A stretch of DNA of 19,090 nucleotides, from positions 1 to 19,090 of the forward strand of contig CAJUQP010000005.1 in the NCBI GenBank assembly GCA_910588245.1, written 5' to 3'. Within the stretch, counting starts at the first letter, position 1; each line of letters starts with the position of its first letter. Below are positions 1 to 7,527 of the stretch, one piece after another. The DNA is from an uncultured Muribaculaceae bacterium. GTDB taxonomy: Bacteria; Bacteroidota; Bacteroidia; Bacteroidales; Muribaculaceae. The position numbers and the translations under genes were made by a program. A model generated the notes under the pieces. It ran no database searches and was not told the origin of the DNA. It saw nothing but the letters and a program-made list of their open reading frames with translations.

Positions 1-50
1 GCACTGAAAACGGATGTCATTCCGATTTTCTTTCCTAATAATCCTGGCAT
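1..50 (-). CDS. rplC: Ribosomal protein L3, N-terminal fragment (cut by window edge)
   Basis: The start codon is at 48-50 on the minus strand, and the sixteen complete codons read MPGLLGKKIGMTSVFS, the characteristic N-terminus of bacterial 50S protein L3. The rest lies beyond the left edge. L3 binds 23S rRNA early in large-subunit assembly. It follows rpsJ directly on the same strand, the normal S10-operon order, so the window joins the str block to the S10 block. The 124-nt gap to rpsJ contains a small hairpin. Identification rests on only 16 residues, but this motif together with the position after S10 makes it secure. Confidence 0.93.
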   Translation of the reverse strand, partial: MPGLLGKKIGMTSVFS

Positions 51-70
51 TTCTTACTATGGTTTGTTTT

Positions 71-89
71 TCCGGCATCTTCTGCCGGA
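71..89 (-). promoter_or_regulatory. Small hairpin in the rpsJ-rplC intergenic region
   Basis: A perfect 7-bp stem (TCCGGCA / TGCCGGA) with a 5-nt loop lies between the rpsJ stop and the rplC start. In the minus direction it is followed by an A-rich run rather than a T-tract, so it is not an intrinsic terminator. It may stabilise or regulate the rplC end of the transcript; that role is inference only. Confidence 0.35.
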
Positions 90-174
90 CTTGTTTTGTT
101 GTTTTGTTTCTATTCGCTGGTCGGGTTGATGGCCGAAGCAGCCACACGTAGCAGCCGCTCCGGCTTAATCATGT

Positions 175-480
175 TCAGACCTTGATGCTTACGTCTACTC
201 CGCTGGGAAGCTCAAGCTTCATCAGCGCGTCCACAGTCTTGGATGTGGAGCTGTAGATGTCGATGAGCCTCTGGAAGGAGGAAAGCTGGAACTGCTCACG
301 GCTCTTCTTATTGACAAAGGTGGAGCGGTTCACAGTGAAGATACGCTTGTGTGTGGGGAGAGGAATCGGGCCACTTACCACCGCACCAGTCGACTTCACA
401 GTCTTCACGATCTTCTCCGCAGACTTGTCCACGAGGTTGTGATCGTAAGATTTGAGTTTGATTCTGATTTTCTGATTCAT
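175..480 (-). CDS. rpsJ: 30S ribosomal protein S10
   Basis: A 101-residue protein of normal length for S10. It starts MNQKIRIKLKSYDHNLVDKS and contains the family block GPIPLPTHKRIFTVNRS, the loop region seen in bacterial S10. S10 sits in the head of the 30S subunit, binds 16S rRNA, and in other bacteria also pairs with NusB in antitermination. It begins 17 nt downstream of fusA and precedes rplC. The absence of tuf between fusA and rpsJ, unlike in E. coli, is as expected for Bacteroidota. The start at 480 gives the family N-terminus. No truncation or unusual composition is visible. Confidence 0.97.
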   Translation of the reverse strand: MNQKIRIKLKSYDHNLVDKSAEKIVKTVKSTGAVVSGPIPLPTHKRIFTVNRSTFVNKKSREQFQLSSFQRLIDIYSSTSKTVDALMKLELPSGVDVSIKV

Positions 481-497
481 ATCTGAATTGTACTTTA

Positions 498-2621
498 TTA
501 CTTCAATAGATCAACTCTGCCCTGGCATTCGGTAAGTACATTCTTAGCGATGGAATTGCTTACCTCGGCATAGTGGCTGAACGACATTGTGCTGGTGGCA
601 CGTCCCGATGTGATGGTGCGGAGCGCTGTCACATATCCGAACATCTCGGCGAGAGGAGCCTTGGCCTTGACGATGCGGGCACCGCTGCGGCTGTTCTCCA
701 TACCCTCTACCTGACCGCGACGCTTGTTGAGGTCGCCGATCACGTCACCCATAGACTCCTCGGGGGTAACCACCTCTATCTTCATGATAGGCTCCATGAG
801 CACGGGACCTGCCTTCTCCGAACCTTTCTTGAACGCCTGGATGGCGCAGAGCTCAAACGAGAGCTGATCGGAGTCGACGGGGTGGAAGCTACCGTCGAGA
901 AGAGTCACTTTCAGACGCTCCACAGGATAACCGGCGAGCACGCCATTCTTCATGGCAGTCTGGAAGCCCTTCTGTACGGAAGGAATGTATTCCTTAGGCA
1001 CGTTGCCACCCTTAACCTCGTCGATAAACTGCAGGCTGCCATCGAAGTCGTCGTCTGCCGGCTCGATACGCACGATGATATCGGCGAACTTACCACGGCC
1101 ACCGGTCTGCTTCTTGAACACCTCGCGAAGCTCTACAGGCTTGGTGATAGCCTCCTTGTAAGTAACCTGCGGACGGCCCTGGTTGCACTCAACCTTGAAC
1201 TCACGGCGCAGACGGTCGATGATGATGTCGAGGTGGAGCTCACCCATACCGCTGATGACGGTCTGGCCTGTCTCCTCATTGGTCTCCACACGGAATGTCG
1301 GGTCTTCCTCGGCGAGCTTCTGAAGACCTACCCCGAGTTTGTCGAGGTCTTTCTGAGTCTTAGGCTCCACGGCGATGCCGATCACAGGATCGGGGAACTC
1401 CATAGCCTCAAGCACGATGGGATGGTTCTCATCGCAGAGGGTATCGCCTGTGCGGATATCCTTGAAGCCTACGCCGGCGCCGATATCTCCGCAGCCGATC
1501 ATCTCCTTCGGGTTCTGCTTGTTGGAGTGCATCTGGAAAAGACGGGAGATTCTCTCCTTCTTACCTGAACGGCTGTTGAGCACATAGCTGCCGCTCTGGA
1601 TCTCGCCGGAGTATACGCGGAAGAAGCACAGACGGCCCACATAGGGGTCGGTGGCGATCTTGAACGCGAGCGCACACATGGGAGCTTCGGGGCTCGGCTC
1701 ACGGGTCTCGATCTCGTCGGGATCGCCTACGGCGTGACCCTCCACGGCACCCGAATCCTCAGGAGAGGGAAGATATGCGCAGACAGCGTCGAGAAGTGTC
1801 TGCACACCTTTGTTCTTGAAAGAGGAGCCGCAGATCATCGGGTTGACCTCCATGGCGAGAGTAGCCTTGCGGATGGCAGACCTGATCTCATCGGGGGTTA
1901 TCGTCGAAGGATCGTCGAAATACTTCTCCATCAAAGTCTCGTCAGACTCGGCAAGAGTCTCGAGCATCTTGTCTCTCCACTCCTCTGCCTCCTCAATGAG
2001 GTTTGCGGGGATCTCATCCTCCACATATTCGGCGCCCATGGTCTCGTCATGCCAGAAGATGGCTTTCATCTTCACAAGGTCGACAACGCCCTTGAATGTC
2101 TCCTCGGCGCCGATAGGGATCTGTATGGGGAGCGGGGTCGCGCCAAGCACGTCGCGCACCTGGCGTACAACCTCGAAGAAGTTGGCGCCCGAACGGTCCA
2201 TCTTGTTGACATAACCGATACGGGGCACATTATATTTATCAGCCTGACGCCATACGGTCTCACTCTGGGGCTCCACGCCACCTACGGCGCAGAAAGCAGC
2301 CACAGCACCGTCGAGCACTCGCAGCGAACGCTCCACCTCAACGGTGAAGTCGACGTGCCCCGGAGTGTCGATCAGGTTGATCTTATATTTATTATTATTA
2401 TAATTCCAGAACGTCGTTGTAGCGGCGGAGGTGATAGTGATACCCCTCTCCTGCTCCTGCTCCATCCAGTCCATGGTGGCTGCGCCATCATGCACCTCGC
2501 CGATCTTGTGGGTAAGACCGGTATAGAAGAGGATACGCTCGGACGTTGTGGTCTTGCCGGCATCGATGTGGGCCATGATGCCGATGTTTCTGGTTAAATT
2601 GAGATCGTCGTGTTTAGCCAT
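498..2621 (-). CDS. fusA: Translation elongation factor G
   Basis: This 707-residue GTPase catalyses tRNA-mRNA translocation on the ribosome and, with RRF, ribosome recycling. The G domain is intact: P-loop AHIDAGKT at residues 17-24, DTPGH at 85-89 and NKMD at 139-142. The switch-I RGIT motif is at 60-63. Domains II to V follow at normal length, including the domain IV/V GMGELHLDI block and the GYPV region. The complete GTPase motifs mark it as the canonical factor rather than the GTPase-divergent EF-G2 paralogue described in Bacteroides. A short Asn run (NNN, encoded by an AT-rich trinucleotide stretch near 2390-2402) sits just before the DTPGH strand and looks lineage-specific. It begins 14 nt after rpsG and ends 17 nt before rpsJ, so it is cotranscribed with both. 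Confidence 0.98.
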   Translation of the reverse strand: MAKHDDLNLTRNIGIMAHIDAGKTTTSERILFYTGLTHKIGEVHDGAATMDWMEQEQERGITITSAATTTFWNYNNNKYKINLIDTPGHVDFTVEVERSLRVLDGAVAAFCAVGGVEPQSETVWRQADKYNVPRIGYVNKMDRSGANFFEVVRQVRDVLGATPLPIQIPIGAEETFKGVVDLVKMKAIFWHDETMGAEYVEDEIPANLIEEAEEWRDKMLETLAESDETLMEKYFDDPSTITPDEIRSAIRKATLAMEVNPMICGSSFKNKGVQTLLDAVCAYLPSPEDSGAVEGHAVGDPDEIETREPSPEAPMCALAFKIATDPYVGRLCFFRVYSGEIQSGSYVLNSRSGKKERISRLFQMHSNKQNPKEMIGCGDIGAGVGFKDIRTGDTLCDENHPIVLEAMEFPDPVIGIAVEPKTQKDLDKLGVGLQKLAEEDPTFRVETNEETGQTVISGMGELHLDIIIDRLRREFKVECNQGRPQVTYKEAITKPVELREVFKKQTGGRGKFADIIVRIEPADDDFDGSLQFIDEVKGGNVPKEYIPSVQKGFQTAMKNGVLAGYPVERLKVTLLDGSFHPVDSDQLSFELCAIQAFKKGSEKAGPVLMEPIMKIEVVTPEESMGDVIGDLNKRRGQVEGMENSRSGARIVKAKAPLAEMFGYVTALRTITSGRATSTMSFSHYAEVSNSIAKNVLTECQGRVDLLK

Positions 2622-2635
2622 TTTAATTATCGATA

Positions 2636-3112
2636 TTAAAATCTGAAGTGAGCGAAAGCACGGTTTGCCTCAGCCATGCGGTGCATATCTTCCTTTCTCT
2701 TGAAGGCGCCGCCCTGGTCGTTGAAGGCGTCGACGATCTCTGCGGCCAGCTTGTCGGCCATCGTCTTACCTCCGCGCTTACGTGCGAAAATGATAAGATT
2801 CTTCATCGATATAGATTCCTTGCGGTCGGCCCTGATCTCTGTAGGAACCTGGAAGGTGGCTCCGCCGACACGGCGTGATTTCACCTCCACCTGGGGAGTT
2901 ACATTCTCAAGCGCTTTTTTCCAGATTTCAAGTGCGCTCTTCTCCTCGTTCGGCAGCTTGGCCTTCACGGTCTCGAGTGCCGTATAGAATATAGTATAAG
3001 CCGTGTTCTTCTTTCCGTCATACATCAGATGGTTCACGAATTTTGTCACTCTGACATCGTGGAACACGGGATCGGGCAAAGTCACCCGTTTCTTCGGTTT
3101 TGCTTTTCTCAT
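2636..3112 (-). CDS. rpsG: 30S ribosomal protein S7
   Basis: A 158-residue S7, the primary 16S rRNA-binding protein that nucleates assembly of the 30S head. Recognisable blocks include RVTLPDPVFHDVRVTKFVNH near the N-terminus, VEVKSRRVGGATFQVPTEI in the middle and the C-terminal EDMHRMAEANRAFAHFRF. Length and ends match the family. It lies between rpsL (128-nt gap) and fusA (14-nt gap). In E. coli S7 represses its own operon by binding the S12-S7 intergenic mRNA. The relatively long gap here could host an analogous site, but I see no structure that proves it. Confidence 0.97.
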   Translation of the reverse strand: MRKAKPKKRVTLPDPVFHDVRVTKFVNHLMYDGKKNTAYTIFYTALETVKAKLPNEEKSALEIWKKALENVTPQVEVKSRRVGGATFQVPTEIRADRKESISMKNLIIFARKRGGKTMADKLAAEIVDAFNDQGGAFKRKEDMHRMAEANRAFAHFRF

Positions 3113-3240
3113 TGTGTTTGTTTAATTTAATTGTTGCGGTTGTCTTTTGTCTTCAACGGACAGGCTCTCTTGCCAGCCGTTTACTCAACCATCCGGACCA
3201 CGCCAGGGGCACAGACCGGAATGACCGCCACGAAGCCTAT

Positions 3241-3624
3241 TTACTTCTTGGCTGCCTTAGGACGCTTGGCTCCATATTTGGAGCGACGCTGCGTACGGCC
3301 CTGCACACCTGCTGTATCGAGTGTGCCGCGCACGATGTGATAACGCACACCCGGAAGGTCTTTGACACGACCGCCGCGCACCATCACGATAGAGTGCTCC
3401 TGAAGATTGTGGCCCTCGCCGGGGATGTAGGAGTTCACCTCCTTGCCGTTCGTCAGACGCACACGAGCCACCTTACGCATAGCCGAGTTAGGCTTCTTGG
3501 GGGTCGTGGTGTAGACACGCACGCATACCCCGCGGCGCTGCGGACATGAATCCAAGGCAGGCGATTTGCTCTTGTCCTTAAGAGCCACACGTCCTTTTCT
3601 TACTAATTGCTGAATCGTTGGCAT
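3241..3624 (-). CDS. rpsL: 30S ribosomal protein S12
   Basis: A 127-residue S12, part of the decoding centre. The signature TTTPKKPNSAMRKVARVRLT and the block GEGHNLQEHSIVMVRGG are both present, and the basic tail ends KRPKAAKK. Lys43 and Lys88 (counting Met1), whose substitution gives streptomycin resistance in other bacteria, are wild type. It is the first gene of the leftward ribosomal operon, about 130 nt downstream of the predicted start site of the promoter at 3764-3795. No anomalies seen. Confidence 0.97.
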   Translation of the reverse strand: MPTIQQLVRKGRVALKDKSKSPALDSCPQRRGVCVRVYTTTPKKPNSAMRKVARVRLTNGKEVNSYIPGEGHNLQEHSIVMVRGGRVKDLPGVRYHIVRGTLDTAGVQGRTQRRSKYGAKRPKAAKK

Positions 3625-3763
3625 TCTTTGTCTCTAAATTGGTTTATTATATTGTTGTTTCCTTTGATTCCAGCATCTTCCCCGCACATCGACTTATCAG
3701 CCTAAACACCTAAGCATCAGGCCTCTAAATCAACCTGCGGGTCAAGTCGCTCTAAAAACTCTG

Positions 3764-3795
3764 CAAAGATAATGAAAATTAGCCTATTACACAAA
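3764..3795 (-). promoter_or_regulatory. Bacteroidota-type promoter for the rpsL-rpsG-fusA-rpsJ operon
   Basis: On the minus strand a -33 element TTTG (3792-3795) is followed after 20 nt by TATCTTTG (3764-3771), which fits the Bacteroidota consensus TTTG / TAnnTTTG exactly. The predicted start is near 3757, giving a leader of about 130 nt before rpsL. The strength of the match suits a ribosomal protein operon. Confidence 0.82.
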
Positions 3796-3988
3796 CCATT
3801 GATAAAAATTTTTCTAAAAAATTTCTAAATCTCCCTCATGGCGACCTTCCCGGACGCTGCCGCCTCACCTCTCAATGCCACACGTTTTTGCTCAACCGCC
3901 ACTCCCGACGCACCCACATGTGGCATTTTCTTTTAGCCTCTTTTGCTGTTTTTAACATTATTTTTATGCTCAATCCCTATTTATATAT

Positions 3989-3996
3989 TACTTTTG
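3989..3996 (+). promoter_or_regulatory. Probable promoter (-7 box) for the GlmU-like gene
   Basis: TACTTTTG at 3989-3996 matches TAnnTTTG and is followed by GCAC, the usual context of Bacteroidota start sites. The upstream -33 position carries only TATG (3965-3968, spacer 20), one mismatch from TTTG. Transcription from about 4003 would give a 5' leader of roughly 250 nt containing the CT-rich repeats. Confidence 0.6.
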
Positions 3997-4061
3997 CACA
4001 CAAATAATGATTGTGAGCAACCGTTTATCAATTAGGATCTGGAAATTTGAAATCAGGAATT

Positions 4062-4248
4062 CAAGGTTGAACCCTCTCCTCACTTATCCCCCCTCCCTTT
4101 AACCTTCCACTCTCATTTCTCAACTCCAAACCCTAACCTCTCAACCTTAACCCTCACCCCAAAAAATTCAAAATTCAACATTCAAAATTCAACATTCCTC
4201 AATCCTCCTCAACCCTCAACTATAAACCTCAACCTCCACCCTCCTTAT
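4062..4248. repeat. Degenerate CT-rich heptamer/14-mer repeat upstream of the GlmU-like gene
   Basis: A stretch almost devoid of G is built from variants of aaccct/caaccct/tcaac. It includes an exact 14-bp tandem pair (attcaaaattcaac at 4166-4179 and 4180-4193). The reverse complement resembles the 14-bp-period repeat at the right edge of the window. It lies in the untranslated leader between the promoter at 3989 and the start at 4254. Apart from this and the two promoters, I see nothing else convincing in 3625-4253. Confidence 0.7.
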
Positions 4249-4253
4249 TATAT

Positions 4254-5465
4254 ATGTATACTCCCGAAACCGTCTATCTCTTCGACACCCAGGAAAGCCA
4301 CGCCAATCTGCTTCCGTTGAGCTTCACACGCCCGGTAGCCGACTTCCGCGTAGGAATTAACACCATCCGCGAGAAATGGGAACGCGCCCTGCCCGCCTCC
4401 TACCGATATCTACCCGTAGATTATCTCCGCGAGAAATTCGGCGACATCGACAATCCGCACGCGGATCACCTTTTCGTAGCTGGAGCTCTCCTGCCGGATC
4501 CCTTCATTGTCGACGCGATAATGGAGCTGCAATCCGGACAGGCGATTCTCTGCCACGACATGCCGGTGGCCTTCCGGGGCACCTGGGCGGACTTCTCCGA
4601 CGGCAAATGGGAGGCCAAGGAAACCGGACGCACACCCGATTATATAAGGTATGTGTTCGATATATTCCTCCTCAATCCCTCGCAGATAGAATATGATTTC
4701 CACCATGTGGTGAAAGGGCGCATGTCGCAGCCTCTGTCTCCATCAAACAAGGTCATTGGTGATTTCACAGACTCAGACGGGCGCCAGATGCTCTTCATAG
4801 AGGAGGGTGCCTGCGTGGAGGGAGCCACGATCAATCTGACGAAAGGGCCCGTCTACATAGGCAGGGAGGCGGAAGTGATGGAGGGGTCATGCCTGCGCGG
4901 ACCACTCGCGCTTTGCAACAAAGCAAAGATCAGGATGGGATCGAAGATTTACGGAGGATGCACCTTCGGCCCATATTGCAAGGTCGGCGGGGAAATCGAC
5001 AACTCCGTCTTGTTCGGGTTCAGCAACAAAGCGCACGACGGCTATCTCGGAAACGCCGTGGTAGGCGAATGGTGCAACATCGGCGCGGGAGTCAATGCAT
5101 CCAACCTGAAGAATGACTATTCAAAGATACGCGTATGGAATTATCATTCCCACACCTTCATGCGCACCCAGCTCCAGTTCTGCGGCCCCATCATAGGCGA
5201 TCATACAAAGATAGGCGTCAACTGCATGCTTAATACAGCCACCGTACTCGGCGTGGGAGTCAATCTCCACGGCGCCGGCTTCCCCAGGGTATTCGTGCCC
5301 AGTTTCAGCGAGGGAAGTCCGACGACAGGCTTTACCAACGTATCCATGAAGAAATTCACGGATATCGCCGAGCGCGTAATGTCGCGCCGCAGCCTGACTG
5401 TCACCGACAGCGACCGCCGGATCTTCGAAAAAGTCTATGAAGTCGCCTCCCGCTTTAAAGGCTGA
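4254..5465 (+). CDS. GlmU-family sugar-phosphate nucleotidyltransferase/acetyltransferase (Bacteroidota type)
   Basis: A 403-residue protein resembling the alternative GlmU family of Bacteroidota, proposed to make UDP-N-acetylglucosamine for peptidoglycan and envelope glycans from glucosamine-1-phosphate. It is cytosolic. The N-terminal half (about 1-150) starts with a shortened nucleotidyltransferase-like segment that has LFDTQESHANLLPLSFTRP in place of a classical GxGTRM loop. From about 185 to 345 it forms a left-handed beta-helix of hexapeptide repeats (VYIGREAEV, VVGEWCNIGAGV, IIGDHTKIGVN). The block NKAHDGYLG (258-266) followed by NIGAGV parallels the acetyltransferase active-site region of E. 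coli GlmU, with His261 as the candidate catalytic base. It is monocistronic, with its own promoter and terminator. The exact sugar substrate cannot be read from sequence. Confidence 0.85.
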   Translation: MYTPETVYLFDTQESHANLLPLSFTRPVADFRVGINTIREKWERALPASYRYLPVDYLREKFGDIDNPHADHLFVAGALLPDPFIVDAIMELQSGQAILCHDMPVAFRGTWADFSDGKWEAKETGRTPDYIRYVFDIFLLNPSQIEYDFHHVVKGRMSQPLSPSNKVIGDFTDSDGRQMLFIEEGACVEGATINLTKGPVYIGREAEVMEGSCLRGPLALCNKAKIRMGSKIYGGCTFGPYCKVGGEIDNSVLFGFSNKAHDGYLGNAVVGEWCNIGAGVNASNLKNDYSKIRVWNYHSHTFMRTQLQFCGPIIGDHTKIGVNCMLNTATVLGVGVNLHGAGFPRVFVPSFSEGSPTTGFTNVSMKKFTDIAERVMSRRSLTVTDSDRRIFEKVYEVASRFKG

Positions 5466-5518
5466 GCCTATATTCACCCCCTCGGAAAACCCAAACAACC
5501 GGATAATATAAACGATAT

Positions 5519-5561
5519 GGCAATGAGACAAGGCACGACGCCGCGTCTCATTGCCGTTTTT
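5519..5561 (+). terminator. Intrinsic terminator after the GlmU-like gene
   Basis: A perfect 11-bp stem, GGCAATGAGAC (5519-5529) with GTCTCATTGCC (5545-5555), has a short inner GGC/GCC extension and is followed by GTTTTTAT. It is 53 nt after the stop codon and separates this gene from the next promoter. Confidence 0.9.
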
Positions 5562-5594
5562 ATCTGTGCTTGACAGAAAAATCATCTCCAATCA

Positions 5595-5624
5595 TTTGTA
5601 TTTTAAAAATATTTACTAAATTTG
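5595..5624 (+). promoter_or_regulatory. Strong Bacteroidota-type promoter of the caspase operon leader
   Basis: TTTG at 5595-5598, an 18-nt spacer and TAAATTTG at 5617-5624, followed by CACAC, match the Bacteroidota promoter consensus. Transcription should begin near 5631, about 370 nt upstream of the first start codon. Confidence 0.8.
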
Positions 5625-5630
5625 CACACT

Positions 5631-5950
5631 AAAGGCCGTCAGCAGGAGTCCGGTCAGGGCTATGAGGGCGGGTCTTTATATACATTTTATCGAAAGCGTT
5701 TATCCGACGCTTATTCTTGACGCCTTGGAATCTGGCAGTTTCAAAATCACAGTCAGGAATGAGACAACGATAGATGCCTATGGGTATGTTTCCATACTCT
5801 TGGTCGACGCATATTGTCATGCGTCGGCCCGGGGTATTACATACGGCGTGAGGCTTCTGCGTTGCTCGTTCTACTGTGATGGGCACATGCCAGAGCCTCG
5901 AGGCGTGGAACGAGCAACTGATACAGACTCTTCACGCTTTTCTATTTTTT
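5631..5950 (+). ncRNA. Structured leader RNA ending in a terminator-like hairpin (candidate attenuator or small RNA)
   Basis: Between the promoter and the caspase gene lies a ~320-nt stretch with several hairpins. One is a 6-bp stem AAGCGT/ACGCTT (5694-5699, 5707-5712). Another is an 11-bp stem with one G-T pair at 5802-5812/5819-5829 with a 6-nt loop. The largest is a long imperfect hairpin from 5846 to 5937 that ends in a T-rich run. No further promoter is visible between that run and the start codon at 6002, so operon transcription would have to read through. I do not recognise the RNA. Open frames exist on both strands here, but they overlap each other and the hairpins and resemble no known family. 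It could be a cis attenuator, a stand-alone small RNA, or a repeated mobile leader. Confidence 0.55.
5846..5950 (+). terminator. Terminator-like hairpin inside the leader of the caspase operon
   Basis: GTTGCTCGTTC (5861-5871) pairs perfectly with GAACGAGCAAC (5908-5918), and three more pairs extend inward. An outer stem joins GCGTGA (5846-5851) to TCACGC (5932-5937). TTTTCTATTTTTT follows at 5938-5950. This has the form of a rho-independent terminator 51 nt before the first gene, which suggests premature termination or attenuation. Confidence 0.65.
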
Positions 5951-6001
5951 GACTGCACCGCCTTGTAAGGGAGAGTCGCCGGGCACAAAAAAACTCAGAT
6001 C

Positions 6002-7504
6002 ATGAAACGTCTGGCATCTTACCTGCTTTTGATTTCCATTTTCTCTCTATGCTCCCTGAGTGCCTCCGCAGTTTCAAGCGGGAGTGCCGGAAAAGGCATT
6101 AAATGGATTCTTGACAAAGGAGTACTCACCATTTCCGGGACTGGCCCCATGAAAGACTTCGGCAAAGACCGACCGTGGATCCCATCGTTCGTCAAAAAAC
6201 TCGTGGTGGAAGAGGGGGTGACACATATCAGCAACAACCTCTGCCGTGATTCAAAGGGCCTTATACAGGTATCACTTCCCTCCACCCTGCGCAGCATAGG
6301 CGACAATGCTTTCAACAACTGCACCGACCTCTCCTCTATCAACATACCCTTCGGAGTGGAGGAGATAGGAGAGCGAGCTTTCTATCATTGCTATTCATTT
6401 ATAGAGATAGAACTCCCTATGAGCCTGCGGAAAACCGGGAAGGAAACTTTCGCGAAATGCACAAATCTCGTCACTGCCCGACTACCACAGAGTATGGACG
6501 AACTGGGAGCCGACGCATTCGCCGATTGCCGGCAACTGAGCAATCTCTCAGGCCTCCCCTCATTCATTAACACCGGCACATTCCACCTATATGGACTCAA
6601 CGGCACCTCTGTGAAGAACTACTGGGACCGCAAGGAGGAGATGGCGGCACGTCTTGGCAACTCCTCCGGTTCTTCTAAGCAGGCACAGACTTCCGCAGCC
6701 ACATATCTTGTGGAGCCTTCCGACATCGACACCGACATACCCTTCACCGGTCTTGAGAGCACCAATACATTCGCTTTGATCATCGCCAACGAGAATTATG
6801 GCAAACTGGCAAACGTGCCCTTCGCCCGCAACGACGGCAATACCTTCGCACTCTATTGCCGCCGTACCCTCGGATTGCCGGAGAAAAATATCATGATTTA
6901 CAACGACGCGTCCTACGGCTCCATGCGCGAGGCATTCAGCGACCTCAAGATGATCAACGAGGTGGCCGGTGAGGATATGAAGGTGATTTTCTATTACGCG
7001 GGCCACGGCGCGCCCGACGACGCCACCCTCGATCCATATCTGATACCGGTCGACGCCGCCCGCGTCAATAAGGAAGTGTGCATCCCCCTCGCCTATGTCT
7101 ATCAGCAGCTCGGCTCAATGAATCTCAAATCAGCCATGGTTTTCCTCGACGCTTGCTTCAGCGGAGCCACACGCGAAGACAAGATGATGATTGCCAACGC
7201 CCGAGGAATTGCCCGCGTGCCAAAAAAACAGGGACTACAGGGCAAAGTGGCTGTCTTCTCGGCAACAAGCGAGGCCCAGACCGCCCTCCCCTACCATGAG
7301 AAAGGCCACGGAATGTTTACCTACTATCTCCTGAAACGCCTGAAAGAAACCAAGGGGAACGTAACTCTTTCCGAACTTAAGGACTACGTCACAAAAGAGG
7401 TGTCGCTCAACTCCACGATCGTGAACCGCAAAGACCAAACACCGACTTTCACGGTATCGAGCGGTGCTTCTTCCCTGTGGGACTCATGGAAACTCACTGA
7501 ATAA
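6002..7504 (+). CDS. Exported BspA-type LRR protein with C-terminal caspase-like (C14) peptidase domain
   Basis: A 500-residue protein. Residues 1-23 form a signal peptide (MKRLASYLLLISIFSLCSLS then ASA). The segment WILDKGVLTISGTGPMKDF (35-53) is the usual lead-in of BspA-like repeats, followed by four ~23-residue LRR_5 units ending near 176 (for example LPSTLRSIGDNAFNNC). After a Ser-rich linker (~218-240) comes a peptidase C14 fold from about 255. It begins FALIIANENYG and carries the catalytic His335 in YYAGHG and Cys385 in DACFSG, so the dyad is intact. Caspase-like proteases cut after basic or acidic residues depending on subfamily; specificity here is unknown. The signal peptide places the protease in the periplasm or on the surface rather than in the cytosol, unlike defence-type caspases. 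It heads a four-gene unit, 23 nt before the barrel gene. Confidence 0.9.
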   Translation: MKRLASYLLLISIFSLCSLSASAVSSGSAGKGIKWILDKGVLTISGTGPMKDFGKDRPWIPSFVKKLVVEEGVTHISNNLCRDSKGLIQVSLPSTLRSIGDNAFNNCTDLSSINIPFGVEEIGERAFYHCYSFIEIELPMSLRKTGKETFAKCTNLVTARLPQSMDELGADAFADCRQLSNLSGLPSFINTGTFHLYGLNGTSVKNYWDRKEEMAARLGNSSGSSKQAQTSAATYLVEPSDIDTDIPFTGLESTNTFALIIANENYGKLANVPFARNDGNTFALYCRRTLGLPEKNIMIYNDASYGSMREAFSDLKMINEVAGEDMKVIFYYAGHGAPDDATLDPYLIPVDAARVNKEVCIPLAYVYQQLGSMNLKSAMVFLDACFSGATREDKMMIANARGIARVPKKQGLQGKVAVFSATSEAQTALPYHEKGHGMFTYYLLKRLKETKGNVTLSELKDYVTKEVSLNSTIVNRKDQTPTFTVSSGASSLWDSWKLTE

Positions 7505-7527
7505 TCAATCTATAACCTTTTTTGGAA

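Noticed and set aside
573..1568. Long plus-strand open frame opposite fusA (331 codons), and another at 1734-2597
   Set aside because: They lie antisense to the intact, highly conserved fusA gene and have low-complexity His/Leu-rich translations with no family likeness. They are coding-strand shadows.
498..2621. EF-G2-type GTPase-divergent paralogue
   Set aside because: P-loop, DTPGH and NKMD motifs are all intact and the gene sits in the str operon, so it is the canonical fusA.
3874..3927. Hairpin AATGCCACA / TGTGGCATT followed by TTCTTTT as a terminator
   Set aside because: The stem is only 9 bp with a 36-nt loop, and no gene ends upstream on the plus strand. It is probably chance.
5662..5952. 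96-codon plus-strand frame, and an 85-codon minus-strand frame at 5629-5886
   Set aside because: The two overlap on opposite strands over the same hairpin-rich leader, and the plus frame runs through the terminator-like hairpin. No domain is recognisable. RNA structure explains the region better, though a small peptide is not excluded.
7522..7527. TTG start two codons upstream of the barrel gene ATG
   Set aside because: The ATG at 7528 gives a standard signal peptide (MKKYILLLL). The TTG only adds Met-Glu and has no supporting signal.
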